Assembly: GCF_029076445.1 (NCBI RefSeq)
Contig: NZ_JARESG010000017.1
Location: forward strand, 34,761 to 98,760
Reading direction: 5' to 3'
Length of the DNA: 64,000 bases
Source of the DNA: Pseudarthrobacter naphthalenicus
GTDB taxonomy: Bacteria > Actinomycetota > Actinomycetes > Actinomycetales > Micrococcaceae
The notes below the pieces were generated by a model. That model was not told the origin of the DNA. It made no database searches and saw only the letters and a program-made list of their open reading frames with translations. Shown here one piece after another: positions 35,340 through 42,915 of the stretch; the first letter of the stretch is position 1; every line of letters begins with the position of its first letter. The translations under genes were made by a program, and so were the position numbers.

Positions 35340-35723
35340 GTGGCACGTGTGAAGAGGGCGGTCAACGCCCACAAGAAGCGCCGGGTTATCCTTGAACGCG
35401 CAAAGGGCTACCGTGGACAGCGTTCACGCCTGTACCGCAAGGCCAAAGAACAGCTGCTGCACTCGTTTGTGTACAGCTACGGCGACCGCAAGAAGAAGAA
35501 GGGTGACTTCCGTCGCCTGTGGATCCAGCGCATCAACGCTGCATCCCGCGCCAACGGCCTCACCTACAACCGTCTGATCCAGGGCCTGAAGGCCGCTGAG
35601 GTCGAGGTTGACCGCCGTATGCTGGCCGAGCTGGCTGTCTCCGACGCCAACGCTTTCGCTGCACTGGTGAAGATCGCCAAGGACTCCCTGCCGGCTGACA
35701 CGTCGGCTCCGGCTGCAAAGTAG
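35340..35723 (+). CDS. rplT: 50S ribosomal protein L20
   Basis: A 127-aa assembly and 23S rRNA-binding protein starting at GTG 35340 ([14 protein letters not shown]) with GAAGGAG upstream; the longer frame from 35241 is not supported. [32 protein letters not shown] and [11 protein letters not shown] are typical. Third gene of infC-rpmI-rplT. Confidence 0.98.
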   Translation: MARVKRAVNAHKKRRVILERAKGYRGQRSRLYRKAKEQLLHSFVYSYGDRKKKKGDFRRLWIQRINAASRANGLTYNRLIQGLKAAEVEVDRRMLAELAVSDANAFAALVKIAKDSLPADTSAPAAK

Positions 35724-35760
35724 CACTAAAGGCCGTTCAAGGACTGGTGGCTGAAGCCAC

Positions 35761-35766
35761 TAAGGT
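35761..35766 (+). promoter_or_regulatory. -10 box (TAAGGT) of a leaderless trmH-family transcript
   Basis: TAAGGT ends 6 nt before the ATG. A GTGGCT/AGCCAC hairpin at 35747-35760 abuts it and may end part of the rplT transcript. Confidence 0.5.
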
Positions 35767-35772
35767 TCTTAT

Positions 35773-36678
35773 ATGAACGAAACCGGGCGCCCGCAAGATG
35801 TACCACTCTCCAATCCCCGAGCTGATCGGGTCAGGAAGGTGGCGCAACTTGCCGGGCGCCCGGCCCGTTTAAAGCGCAGCGAGTTCCTGGCGGAGGGCCC
35901 CCAGGCTGTCCGTGAGGCTCTGACCCTGCACCGGAAACGGATCGCTTCGGGGGAGCCCGGCCTCGTGTATGAGGTCTACGCCAGCGAGGCGTGCCTCGAC
36001 CGGCACCCGGACCTGGAATCGCTTGCCGAGGGCACTGACGCTTACCTCACCACCGACGAAGTGCTTGCCGCCATGGCGGACACGGTCACGCCCCAGGGAA
36101 TCCTGGCGGTCTGCGGCTTCCTGGACGTGAGCCTCGACCAGGTCCTCGACGCCGGTCCGCGGCTCATCGCCGTGCTGTGTCAGGTCCGCGACCCCGGCAA
36201 TGCCGGCACCGTGCTCCGGGCAGCCGACGCAGCCGGAGCGGACGCAGTCATCCTCACTGCGTCGAGCGTTGATATCTACAATCCCAAGGCGGTCCGTTCC
36301 ACGGCCGGTTCCCTGTTCCACTTGCCTGTGGTGCTTGGTGCAGACATTGCCGAGGTGGCAGCCGCCTGCCGTGCCCGCGGGATCGGGATCCTTGCGGCCG
36401 ACGGCGGCGGAGACATCAACCTGGACACCCTGCAGGACCAAAACGCCGCCCGCCGCATAGCTTCCTCCGGCGTTGAATCGGTCTACGCGTTGGAGGCTCC
36501 AACGGCCTGGCTTTTCGGGAACGAAGCACAGGGCCTCTCAGAGGCTGAGTTGGCCTTGGCCGATCACCGCGTAGCCGTCCCCGTCTACGGCGCAGCGGAA
36601 AGCCTCAATCTCGGCACCGCCGCCACCGTGTGCCTTTATGCGAGTGCCCGGTCCCAGCACGAACACGGGGCTAGCTAG
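35773..36678 (+). CDS. TrmH/SpoU-family RNA 2'-O-methyltransferase
   Basis: A 301-aa SPOUT methyltransferase acting on rRNA or tRNA. The N-terminal substrate-binding part contains RLKRSEFLAEGPQAVREAL; the knot motifs are DPGNAGTVLRAADAAGADA (motif 1), WLFGNEAQGLS (motif 2) and VPVYGAAESLNLGTAATV (motif 3). It follows rplT, as in mycobacteria (Rv1644). The exact target nucleotide is not inferable. Confidence 0.92.
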   Translation: MNETGRPQDVPLSNPRADRVRKVAQLAGRPARLKRSEFLAEGPQAVREALTLHRKRIASGEPGLVYEVYASEACLDRHPDLESLAEGTDAYLTTDEVLAAMADTVTPQGILAVCGFLDVSLDQVLDAGPRLIAVLCQVRDPGNAGTVLRAADAAGADAVILTASSVDIYNPKAVRSTAGSLFHLPVVLGADIAEVAAACRARGIGILAADGGGDINLDTLQDQNAARRIASSGVESVYALEAPTAWLFGNEAQGLSEAELALADHRVAVPVYGAAESLNLGTAATVCLYASARSQHEHGAS

Positions 36679-36714
36679 CAGTTCCGGGGCCTTGAGAACG
36701 GGCCCTTAAAAGGC

Positions 36715-36739
36715 AGGGCCCCGGAAATACCGGGGCCCT
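36715..36739. terminator. Bidirectional terminator between the trmH-family gene and glsB
   Basis: A perfect 10-bp GC stem (36715-36724 with 36730-36739), 5-nt loop, between convergent genes. Confidence 0.8.
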
Positions 36740-36770
36740 TGCTGTATGAACTTGAAACAGATGAGAGGGA

Positions 36771-37046
36771 TCAGGGTGCGCGGGTGGTTCCCCGGCGTCC
36801 GGTGATGGCGCCGTAGATGCCGGCAACGACCAAGCCGCCGACAATGGCAAGGATCCAGGTACCCAGATCGAAGAAGGCAAGGTCACCCTTGCCGAACAGG
36901 AGGCTGCCAATCCAGCCGCCTACAATCGCGCCGACAACACCAAGCACGAGGCTCGTCACCCAGCCGCCGCCGACCCTGCCGGGCATAACGGCCTTGACGA
37001 TGGCCCCCACTATGAGGCCGAGAATAATCCAAGCAAGAAAACCCAT
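36771..37046 (-). CDS. GlsB/YeaQ/YmgE-family membrane protein
   Basis: A 91-aa protein with three Gly-rich membrane segments: MGFLAWIILGLIVGAIVKAV, the middle SLVLGVVGAIVGGWIGSLLF and WILAIVGGLVVAGIYGAI. This transglycosylase-associated family is often stress-induced; function unknown. A strong AAGGAGGAG precedes the ATG. TCGGGA/TCCCGA half-sites separated by 7 nt lie 20-38 bp upstream and may be an operator. Confidence 0.88.
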   Translation of the reverse strand: MGFLAWIILGLIVGAIVKAVMPGRVGGGWVTSLVLGVVGAIVGGWIGSLLFGKGDLAFFDLGTWILAIVGGLVVAGIYGAITGRRGTTRAP

Positions 37047-37151
37047 GTCTCCTCCTTCATATTCGTCGGGATTAATCGTCCCGATTAGTGTTCAAGCTAA
37101 CATAAGGGCGCTCCATTGTCAGCAGGCTTAGTGCCCGTCGCGCGTACGGAT

Positions 37152-37165
37152 TTTTCGGCCGAAAA
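37152..37165. promoter_or_regulatory. 14-bp perfect palindrome upstream of the cation transporter
   Basis: TTTTCGGCCGAAAA lies about 82 bp before the transporter start and flanked by TACGG repeats; a possible operator. The 200-bp gap shows nothing else. Confidence 0.35.
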
Positions 37166-37246
37166 GGTACGGTAATCGTGGGCGGCCTGCGTTCCGAAGC
37201 CGCAATTTATCCTGCGTGTTCCAACCCCTGAAGAGGTGAAGTCTCC

Positions 37247-38218
37247 GTGGCTGCAAATGGCGGTACCAAGGCGATCGTTGCGGCTCTCGCCGCGAACCTG
37301 ACCATCGCCGCCCTCAAGTTCGTGGCATTCATCCTCACGGCCTCCTCGTCGATGCTGGCCGAAGCCATCCACTCCGTTGCAGACTCCGGTAATCAGCTGC
37401 TGCTGCTCATTGGCGGGAAACGTGCCAGCAAGGCGGCCAGCCCGGAGCATCCTTTCGGGTATGGCCGTGAACGCTACATTTACGCCTTCATTGTCTCCAT
37501 AGTGCTCTTCAGCGTCGGCGGACTCTTCGCGTTGTTCGAAGCGTGGCAAAAGCTGCAGGACCCGCACCCCATCGAAGGCAATTTCTGGTGGGTGCCGCTC
37601 GCCGTCCTGCTGGGGGCCATCGCCGCGGAGTCGTACTCCTTCCGGACGGCAATTAAGGAATCCAACCAGACCCGGGGCAAGCAGGGCTGGGTGAGCTTTG
37701 TGCGCACGGCAAAGCAGCCGGAGCTGCCCGTGATCCTGCTGGAGGATTTCGGGGCGCTCCTTGGCCTGTTCTTCGCCATGATCGGTGTGGGCATGACCCT
37801 TATCACCGGGAACGGCGTCTGGGACGCTGCCGGCACCGGCATGATTGGCCTGCTGCTGGTTGCCATCGCGGTGGTGCTGGCGATCGAGACAAAGTCCCTG
37901 CTGCTCGGAGAATCCGCGACCCGGGAGGACGTGGTCCGGATCAGCGCAGCCATTGAGGCCGGGGGACACAACCGCATCATCCACCTCAAGACCCTTCACC
38001 TGGGCCCTGAGGAGTTGCTGGTCGCCGCCAAGATTTCCGTGGGGGCCGCCGAAACGGGGAGGGACATCGCCGCCTCGATTGACGGGGCCGAGTCCAGAAT
38101 CCGTGCCGCCGTCCCGATTGCCCGCGTGATCTATCTGGAGCCGGATCTGCAGCGCGGCCCCCTGCCGGGCGCGGGGCACCATCCGGCTGACGTTCGGCCA
38201 CAGGACCTGCAGGCCTGA
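37247..38218 (+). CDS. Cation diffusion facilitator family transporter
   Basis: A 323-aa protein with six predicted membrane helices. The CDF signatures are AEAIHSVADSGNQ in helix 2 and HPFGYGRERYIYAF before helix 3; helix 5 has LLEDFGALLGLFFA in place of the usual HxxxD metal site. The C-terminal cytosolic domain carries LHLGPEELLVAAKISV and VIYLEPD. It probably exports a divalent metal. GTG start with AAGAGGTG upstream. The atypical helix-5 site leaves metal choice open. Confidence 0.85.
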   Translation: MAANGGTKAIVAALAANLTIAALKFVAFILTASSSMLAEAIHSVADSGNQLLLLIGGKRASKAASPEHPFGYGRERYIYAFIVSIVLFSVGGLFALFEAWQKLQDPHPIEGNFWWVPLAVLLGAIAAESYSFRTAIKESNQTRGKQGWVSFVRTAKQPELPVILLEDFGALLGLFFAMIGVGMTLITGNGVWDAAGTGMIGLLLVAIAVVLAIETKSLLLGESATREDVVRISAAIEAGGHNRIIHLKTLHLGPEELLVAAKISVGAAETGRDIAASIDGAESRIRAAVPIARVIYLEPDLQRGPLPGAGHHPADVRPQDLQA

Positions 38219-38248
38219 TCCCCAGGCCTGCACACCCGGCTGTGCTCA

Positions 38249-38284
38249 GGCGATCTTCTATGCCGGCGATCTTCTATGCCGGCG
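38249..38284. repeat. 16-bp tandem repeat, two copies
   Basis: GGCGATCTTCTATGCC occurs twice in a row, followed by GGCG, in the gap between the transporter and MFS genes. Probably a replication-slippage duplication. Confidence 0.8.
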
Positions 38285-38311
38285 AGGCTGTTGACGGCCG
38301 CCTGCCTCGGA

Positions 38312-39520
38312 TCAGGCGGTCAGGGGTTTCCTGCGTTCCAGCAGGCCGCTGACTATCGCGACTGCCAGGCCCAGGAGGGCCAACACCGCGCCGACGAGCG
38401 CGGGCGCCACGAAGCCCCACCCCCAGGCGATGACCACGCCGCCCAGGAAGGCGCCCAGCGCGTTGGCGACGTTGAGCGCGGCGTGGTTCAGGGACGATGC
38501 CAGGGAAGGTGCGTCCGGGGAGGCATCCAGAAGGCGGGTTTGCAGGGCGGGCACAAGCAGGGAGCCCGACGCGCCCACCACAAAGACCATGACCAGGGCG
38601 GACCACGGCCAGTGCACCGCAACGGCGTAGATCACCAGGGCTGCGGCAATGCCTGGCAGGACCCAATAGAGGGTTCCCATCACTGACTTGTCGGCCAGCC
38701 TGCCGCCCACCACGGTTCCCGCGACCATCCCGAGCCCGTAGAGGGCAACAACCAGCGGCAGCAGGGACGCAGGAATGCCGGCCACCAGCGTCATGGTGTG
38801 GGCAATGTAGGTGTACGTAGCAAAGAAGCCGCCAAAGCCCACAATGCCGATGAGGATGGCCAGCCAGACCTGCAACCGTTTGAGTGCACCCAGTTCGCGG
38901 CGGATGCTGGCGTCCGGGTGGGGCGCTTGGAACGGCACGAATTTCCACAGCAGGACCAGCGTCAGGGCACCGATTGCGCCCACGACGACGAAGAGCAGCC
39001 GCCAGCCGAACGTCTGGCCTACCCAGGTGGCGGCGGGAACGCCGATGACGTTGGAAACGGACAGGCCGGCCATCACCATGGAAATGGCCCAGCCGCGTCT
39101 GCTGGCCGGAACCAGGGAGGCGGCGATCACGGCCGCGACGCCAAAGAAGGCGCCGTGCGGTAACCCGGCCGCGAAACGTGAAACCAGCATGGTGCCGTAG
39201 TCCGGAGCCAGGTAGGACGTCAGGTTGGCCAAGGTGAAGAACAGCATCAGGCCCAGGGCGAGGTGTTTGCGGGGAAGTTTTGCGCCTACGGCTGCGAGGA
39301 GCGGGGCACCCACCACGACTCCCAATGCGTAGGCGGAAATGAGGTGTCCGGCTTCCGGGGTGCTGATGTTGAGTCCCTGCTCCACCTCCTTGAGCAGTCC
39401 CATCATGGTGAATTCCGTGACGCCGATTCCCACGCCGCCCATGGCCAAAGCGAAGATGGCCGCACCGATATTGGGAGTCTTGACTCTGGACGTCAGGGGC
39501 GTTCGGGTGGTGCTGCTCAT
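38312..39520 (-). CDS. MFS transporter, DHA1 (AraJ-like)
   Basis: A 402-aa twelve-helix exporter. VTEFTMMGLLKEVEQGLNIS at the end of helix 1 and the loop 2-3 region GAKLPRKHLALG are typical of the AraJ/NepI branch of drug:H+ antiporter-1 proteins, as are SRFAAGLPHGAFFGVAAV and SLNHAALNVANALGAFLGG. It is divergent from mutT. Three repeats in the upstream region may bind a regulator. Substrate unknown. Confidence 0.88.
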   Translation of the reverse strand: MSSTTRTPLTSRVKTPNIGAAIFALAMGGVGIGVTEFTMMGLLKEVEQGLNISTPEAGHLISAYALGVVVGAPLLAAVGAKLPRKHLALGLMLFFTLANLTSYLAPDYGTMLVSRFAAGLPHGAFFGVAAVIAASLVPASRRGWAISMVMAGLSVSNVIGVPAATWVGQTFGWRLLFVVVGAIGALTLVLLWKFVPFQAPHPDASIRRELGALKRLQVWLAILIGIVGFGGFFATYTYIAHTMTLVAGIPASLLPLVVALYGLGMVAGTVVGGRLADKSVMGTLYWVLPGIAAALVIYAVAVHWPWSALVMVFVVGASGSLLVPALQTRLLDASPDAPSLASSLNHAALNVANALGAFLGGVVIAWGWGFVAPALVGAVLALLGLAVAIVSGLLERRKPLTA

Positions 39521-39663
39521 GTGCCTGCTTTTCGGGGAGGATGCTGGATTCGGGGAGAATGCCGGGGAAGTGCCGGCGAAATGGGCAGCCGGGCCAACCT
39601 AGGCAACCCCGATTCCGGTGCAGGTATTCCAAGGCGGCCGCCGACCAAGGCCTGCCGTCCATT

Positions 39664-39706
39664 GTTCCCTATTAGGGGTGTTCCCTATTTCCGGGTGTTC
39701 CCTGAT
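39664..39706. repeat. Three GTTCCCTATT-type iterons in the MFS/mutT gap
   Basis: GTTCCCTATT at 39664 and 39680 and GTTCCCTGAT at 39697, spaced 16-17 bp. They lie 144-186 bp upstream of the MFS start. The rest of the 299-bp gap shows no gene. Confidence 0.6.
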
Positions 39707-39807
39707 GCGGGCACGCTACCGTCGGGAGCACCTGCCACGCCAAAAGGATTCCGTCAACGAACATGCCCGTCCGGGCCGGTGCGGCTTCACTCACCGGCCC
39801 GCGCTCA

Positions 39808-39813
39808 TAGACT
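39808..39813 (+). promoter_or_regulatory. -10 box (TAGACT) of a leaderless mutT transcript
   Basis: TAGACT ends 6 nt before the GTG at 39820. Confidence 0.5.
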
Positions 39814-39819
39814 TGGGCG

Positions 39820-40272
39820 GTGAGTGAACAGATACAGGTAGTTGGCGCCGCAATTCTCGACTCGTTGGAGCACCCCGCGCGCCTGTTGGTGGCACGGCGG
39901 ACGGCTCCCGAACAGTTTGCCGGGCTCTGGGAATTCCCCGGCGGCAAGGTTGAAGCCGGCGAGGAGTGTGAGGCTGCGCTGCACCGTGAACTCGGTGAGG
40001 AACTGGGCGTCAGGGTCCGGCTCGGGGCAGAGCTCCACGCGGAGGCCCCCGACGGCTGGCGGCTGAATGAGCGGGCCAGCATGAGGGTATGGCCAGCGGA
40101 AATCACCGATGGTGAACCCCATCCGCTGGAGGACCACGATGAACTGCGCTGGATGGACCTGGCTGATGTTCAGGCTGTGCTGGGTCTTCCCTGGATTCCT
40201 GCCGACTTTCCCATCGTCCAGGCTCTGCTGGATTCGCTCAGCACCCAGGTGGCCAACGCCCGCACCTCCTGA
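39820..40272 (+). CDS. NUDIX hydrolase, MutT-type 8-oxo-dGTP diphosphatase
   Basis: A 150-aa NUDIX protein. The NUDIX box is complete: GGKVEAGEECEAALHRELGE followed by ELGV, giving GX5EX7REXXEEXG. WEFPGGKVE and the later HDELRWMDLADV are typical of MutT. It probably removes oxidised nucleotides. It is convergent with the SOS-boxed radical SAM gene, 15 nt apart. Confidence 0.88.
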   Translation: MSEQIQVVGAAILDSLEHPARLLVARRTAPEQFAGLWEFPGGKVEAGEECEAALHRELGEELGVRVRLGAELHAEAPDGWRLNERASMRVWPAEITDGEPHPLEDHDELRWMDLADVQAVLGLPWIPADFPIVQALLDSLSTQVANARTS

Positions 40273-40287
40273 ATTGCCCGCCGTGTG

Positions 40288-41403
40288 TCAGAAGAGGGTT
40301 GGCTGGCCAAGTGCCGGTTCCCCGGTGCGGGACCGCGCAGGCGTGCCGGCCTTCCCGGAAACCGGCAGGATGCCCTCCGGGTACTGTGCTTCTTCGCTGC
40401 GGGGATCATCCTCCAGATCACGGTGGCTGAACCCGTGCCCGCTGGTGAAGCCGTGCCGTTGCTTGAAATAGCGCACCTTGGACGCGAGCCAGGTCCGGTA
40501 CTCCTTGGACGCATACGAACCTGTGCCGTAGAGGCGCCGGTAGCGGCCGGCGAGGTCCGGGTGGTTTTTGGCGATCCACTGCATGAACCATTCCCGGGTG
40601 CCGGGTTTCAGGTATAGGGCGCCGGCCGTCACCCCCGTGGCGCCGGCAGCGGCCAGGGATCCGAAGAGGGCATCCAAGGCTTCGTCGCTGTCTGAAAGCC
40701 ACGGCAGGATGGGCATGGCCATCACGCCGCAGGGGAGTCCGGCGTCGCGTAAGCGGGCGACGAGCTTGAGCCGTGCCCGCGGCCCCGGCGTTCCCGGTTC
40801 CACGGCTTCTGACAACGCCTCGTCCGTCATGGCAAGCGAGATGCCCACACCCACCGGAACCTGGGCAGCAGCGCGCTTCAGGAGCGGAATGTCACGTGCC
40901 AGCAGGGTCCCCTTGGTGAGGATGGACAGGGGTGTCCCGGAGTCCGCCAGCGCCGCAATAATTCCCGGCATCAACCGGTAGCGGCCCTCGGCCCGCTGGT
41001 AGGGGTCCGTATTGGTGCCCAGCGCTACCTGATGGCGGCCCCAGGAAGGCTTGGCCAGTTCCTTCCGCAGTATCTCTGCGGCATTGACTTTGACCACTAC
41101 CTGGCTGTCGAAATCCAGTCCGGCGTCGAAGTCCAGGTACGTATGGCTTTTGCGTGCGAAGCAGTAGACGCAGGCATGGCTGCAGCCCCGGTAGGGGTTG
41201 ACCGTCCACTCGAAGGGCATTTTTGAACCGGAAACCACCTTGTTGAGCACCGATTTGGCGGTGACCTCATGGAAGGTGATGCCGGCGAATTCGGGAGTGG
41301 TGACTGACCGGACCAGCCCGGCGAGCGGTAACAGCGCGGGGGATGGCGCGCTTCCGGCGTCGTCGGCAGGCCGCTGCATTAGTGCTTGTGCATCCCATCT
41401 CAT
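40288..41403 (-). CDS. Rv2578c-family radical SAM protein
   Basis: A 371-aa radical SAM protein resembling spore photoproduct lyase relatives (Rv2578c family). The cluster motif CSHACVYC uses Cys74, Cys78 and Cys81; NPYRGC, VALGTNTDPYQ and LTKGTLLARDIPLL follow. A consensus LexA box lies directly upstream. Rv2578c is reported to belong to the LexA regulon in mycobacteria, so a DNA-repair role is plausible but the reaction is unproven. The C-terminal 50 residues are charged and variable. Confidence 0.88.
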   Translation of the reverse strand: MRWDAQALMQRPADDAGSAPSPALLPLAGLVRSVTTPEFAGITFHEVTAKSVLNKVVSGSKMPFEWTVNPYRGCSHACVYCFARKSHTYLDFDAGLDFDSQVVVKVNAAEILRKELAKPSWGRHQVALGTNTDPYQRAEGRYRLMPGIIAALADSGTPLSILTKGTLLARDIPLLKRAAAQVPVGVGISLAMTDEALSEAVEPGTPGPRARLKLVARLRDAGLPCGVMAMPILPWLSDSDEALDALFGSLAAAGATGVTAGALYLKPGTREWFMQWIAKNHPDLAGRYRRLYGTGSYASKEYRTWLASKVRYFKQRHGFTSGHGFSHRDLEDDPRSEEAQYPEGILPVSGKAGTPARSRTGEPALGQPTLF

Positions 41404-41411
41404 GCCCTCTA

Positions 41412-41429
41412 TTCGAAGATATGTTCGAA
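41412..41429. promoter_or_regulatory. LexA (SOS) box of the radical SAM gene
   Basis: TTCGAAGATATGTTCGAA, an 18-bp near-palindrome with ideal half-sites, ends 9 bp before the ATG at 41403. It is the best LexA match in the window. Confidence 0.85.
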
Positions 41430-41489
41430 CTTAAGTCAAGGACCGTCGCTCCGTGTTGCACGGCGGGACGTGGGAGGGCGGGAGGGCCC

Positions 41490-42134
41490 TTAGTCCAGGA
41501 GCTCCCAAACCACCGTAACGCCGGCGTTGAGACTGGCCTGGCCCGGCTCAACGCCGATGGCGTCGGCGGCGACGGCCCGCTCAAGCCGGGCCACCGGGAC
41601 CGGCCCCGCCGCAAGGGGGTGCTCGGCCACTGACAGCACCCGCCCAAGCGTCGCTGACGCCAGGGCAGCAAACTGCTCCGCCGCTGCAGCGGCATCCCGC
41701 CACGCGGCTTCGCGGGCCCTCGCCAGCATCGGGGATTCGTCCGCGAAGTCGAGCTCCAGTCCGTTCAGCCGCGCGTCGTCGCCGCCGGCTTCGACCACGG
41801 AGGCAATGACGGCAGAAGCAGCGGCCACCTGCCGGACCCTCACGGTGAGCATGCTGGACGCGACGTATCCTGCGACCTGTTGCCCGTCGCCCTCGCGCCA
41901 GATAAGTTCCGGCCGGACGTTAAGCCCGGAGGTCCTGATGTCCGGGGCTGCCACCCCATGCTGCCGGAGCGCAGCGGACACTGCCGCGGACGCTGTTCCG
42001 GCGTCGGCGTATGCGGCACCGACGCTGGCGCGCCGGCATTCGACGCCAACGGAAATGGTTAGCAGGTCAGGTGGCGCCTCGGCCGTGCCGGTCCCCGTCA
42101 CGGTGACCGTTCTCAACGTGGTGCCGTCCGCCAT
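41490..42134 (-). CDS. SIMPL (DUF541) domain protein
   Basis: A 214-aa protein with the SIMPL pattern: TVTVTGTGTAEAPPDLLTISVGVE at the N-terminus, AAVSAALRQHGVAAPDIRTSGLNVRPE in the middle and RVLSVAEHPLA near the end. No signal peptide is apparent with the start at ATG 42134, chosen because GAGG precedes it and the upstream frame overlaps the next gene. It starts 1 nt after the stop of the HExxH gene, so both form an operon. Function unknown. Confidence 0.8.
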   Translation of the reverse strand: MADGTTLRTVTVTGTGTAEAPPDLLTISVGVECRRASVGAAYADAGTASAAVSAALRQHGVAAPDIRTSGLNVRPELIWREGDGQQVAGYVASSMLTVRVRQVAAASAVIASVVEAGGDDARLNGLELDFADESPMLARAREAAWRDAAAAAEQFAALASATLGRVLSVAEHPLAAGPVPVARLERAVAADAIGVEPGQASLNAGVTVVWELLD

Positions 42135-42135
42135 G

Positions 42136-42684
42136 TCACGCCTCGATTCCGCCGGCTCCGCCAGGTGTCCCGCCGTCAACATAAGGCCCGTCAGCATAAC
42201 CGCCGTCAGCGTAACCGCCGGCAGCCAGGCCCGCCTGCCGTTCGAAGAAGTTGGCGGCGGCCGGATTCCCGGTCCTCAGCTGTGACCAGCCCGCAGCCAG
42301 GAAGTACAGCGGCAGGAAAGGCAGCCCCAAGCACCAGGCGTACTGGCTGCAATGCTTTTCCTCGTGCCCGAGGAGGTCGGGCTGGTTCAAGAGCTGTTCG
42401 GCGCGGATCCGGCAGATGACCACGTTGCCCACGGTGAACGCTCCCGCGAAGGGGATCCGCCACGTGTAACCGGACGCGATGACCAGGCCCCGCGGGCCCT
42501 GTCTGAGGGCCGTGCCTGCGGCCCGGGCCAGAAGAAGGCCAAGCAGGGTTGTTCCGTTGGCCAGGTTGGCAAGCTTTCGTGCCTGCTGGCCCGCCGTCAG
42601 GGGCTGCGGAGTGTGCGTTCCCGCAGCTGATTCCTGCACGCGCGGCATTGGCCAGACCCTTGCCAGCCGCCGACGTTCTGTCAT
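42136..42684 (-). CDS. Conserved membrane protein with HExxH motif
   Basis: A 182-aa protein of unknown function. Residues 66-92 form a mixed hydrophobic region, HEEKH (107-111, an HExxH zinc-site pattern) lies in LLGHEEKHCSQYAW, a membrane helix follows (about 118-132), then NFFERQA (145-151), whose Glu could be a third ligand. The tail has YADGG repeats. The start ATG 42684 is supported by a TACCAT box 6 nt upstream. It could be a small metallopeptidase-like protein, but no such activity is shown; a pure scaffold is equally possible. Confidence 0.65.
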   Translation of the reverse strand: MTERRRLARVWPMPRVQESAAGTHTPQPLTAGQQARKLANLANGTTLLGLLLARAAGTALRQGPRGLVIASGYTWRIPFAGAFTVGNVVICRIRAEQLLNQPDLLGHEEKHCSQYAWCLGLPFLPLYFLAAGWSQLRTGNPAAANFFERQAGLAAGGYADGGYADGPYVDGGTPGGAGGIEA

Positions 42685-42690
42685 GAGGCC

Positions 42691-42696
42691 ATGGTA
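42691..42696 (-). promoter_or_regulatory. -10 box (TACCAT) of a leaderless transcript
   Basis: On the minus strand TACCAT is followed by 6 nt and the ATG of the HExxH gene. Confidence 0.45.
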
Positions 42697-42799
42697 GCCG
42701 GAGGGTTCAATTAGACTGGTGGATAGTGGCCGCCGGTACTTCTCCAGTCGGTAATCTTCCAACGGGGTGTTTCGCCTGTGGCCCTGCCCTGGTTATCGA

Positions 42800-42824
42800 G
42801 TGCATCCGTCCTGCACGGATGCAC
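42800..42824 (+). other. Hairpin in the pheS leader
   Basis: A perfect 10-bp stem (GTGCATCCGT/ACGGATGCAC) with a 5-nt loop, 92 nt before pheS. No T-run, no Phe-rich leader peptide and no T-box features were found nearby. Confidence 0.5.
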
Positions 42825-42915
42825 GACATAACCTGCCAGTGACGGATGCGCTGCCGGGAGACCGTGCACTGCTGCACCTGCACCGGCAGCCACGACTCGT
42901 AGCTAAGAACAGTAG

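Noticed and set aside
42685..42915. T-box or Phe leader-peptide attenuator before pheS
   Set aside because: No Phe codon run, no T-box anti-terminator sequence and no T-run follow the hairpin.
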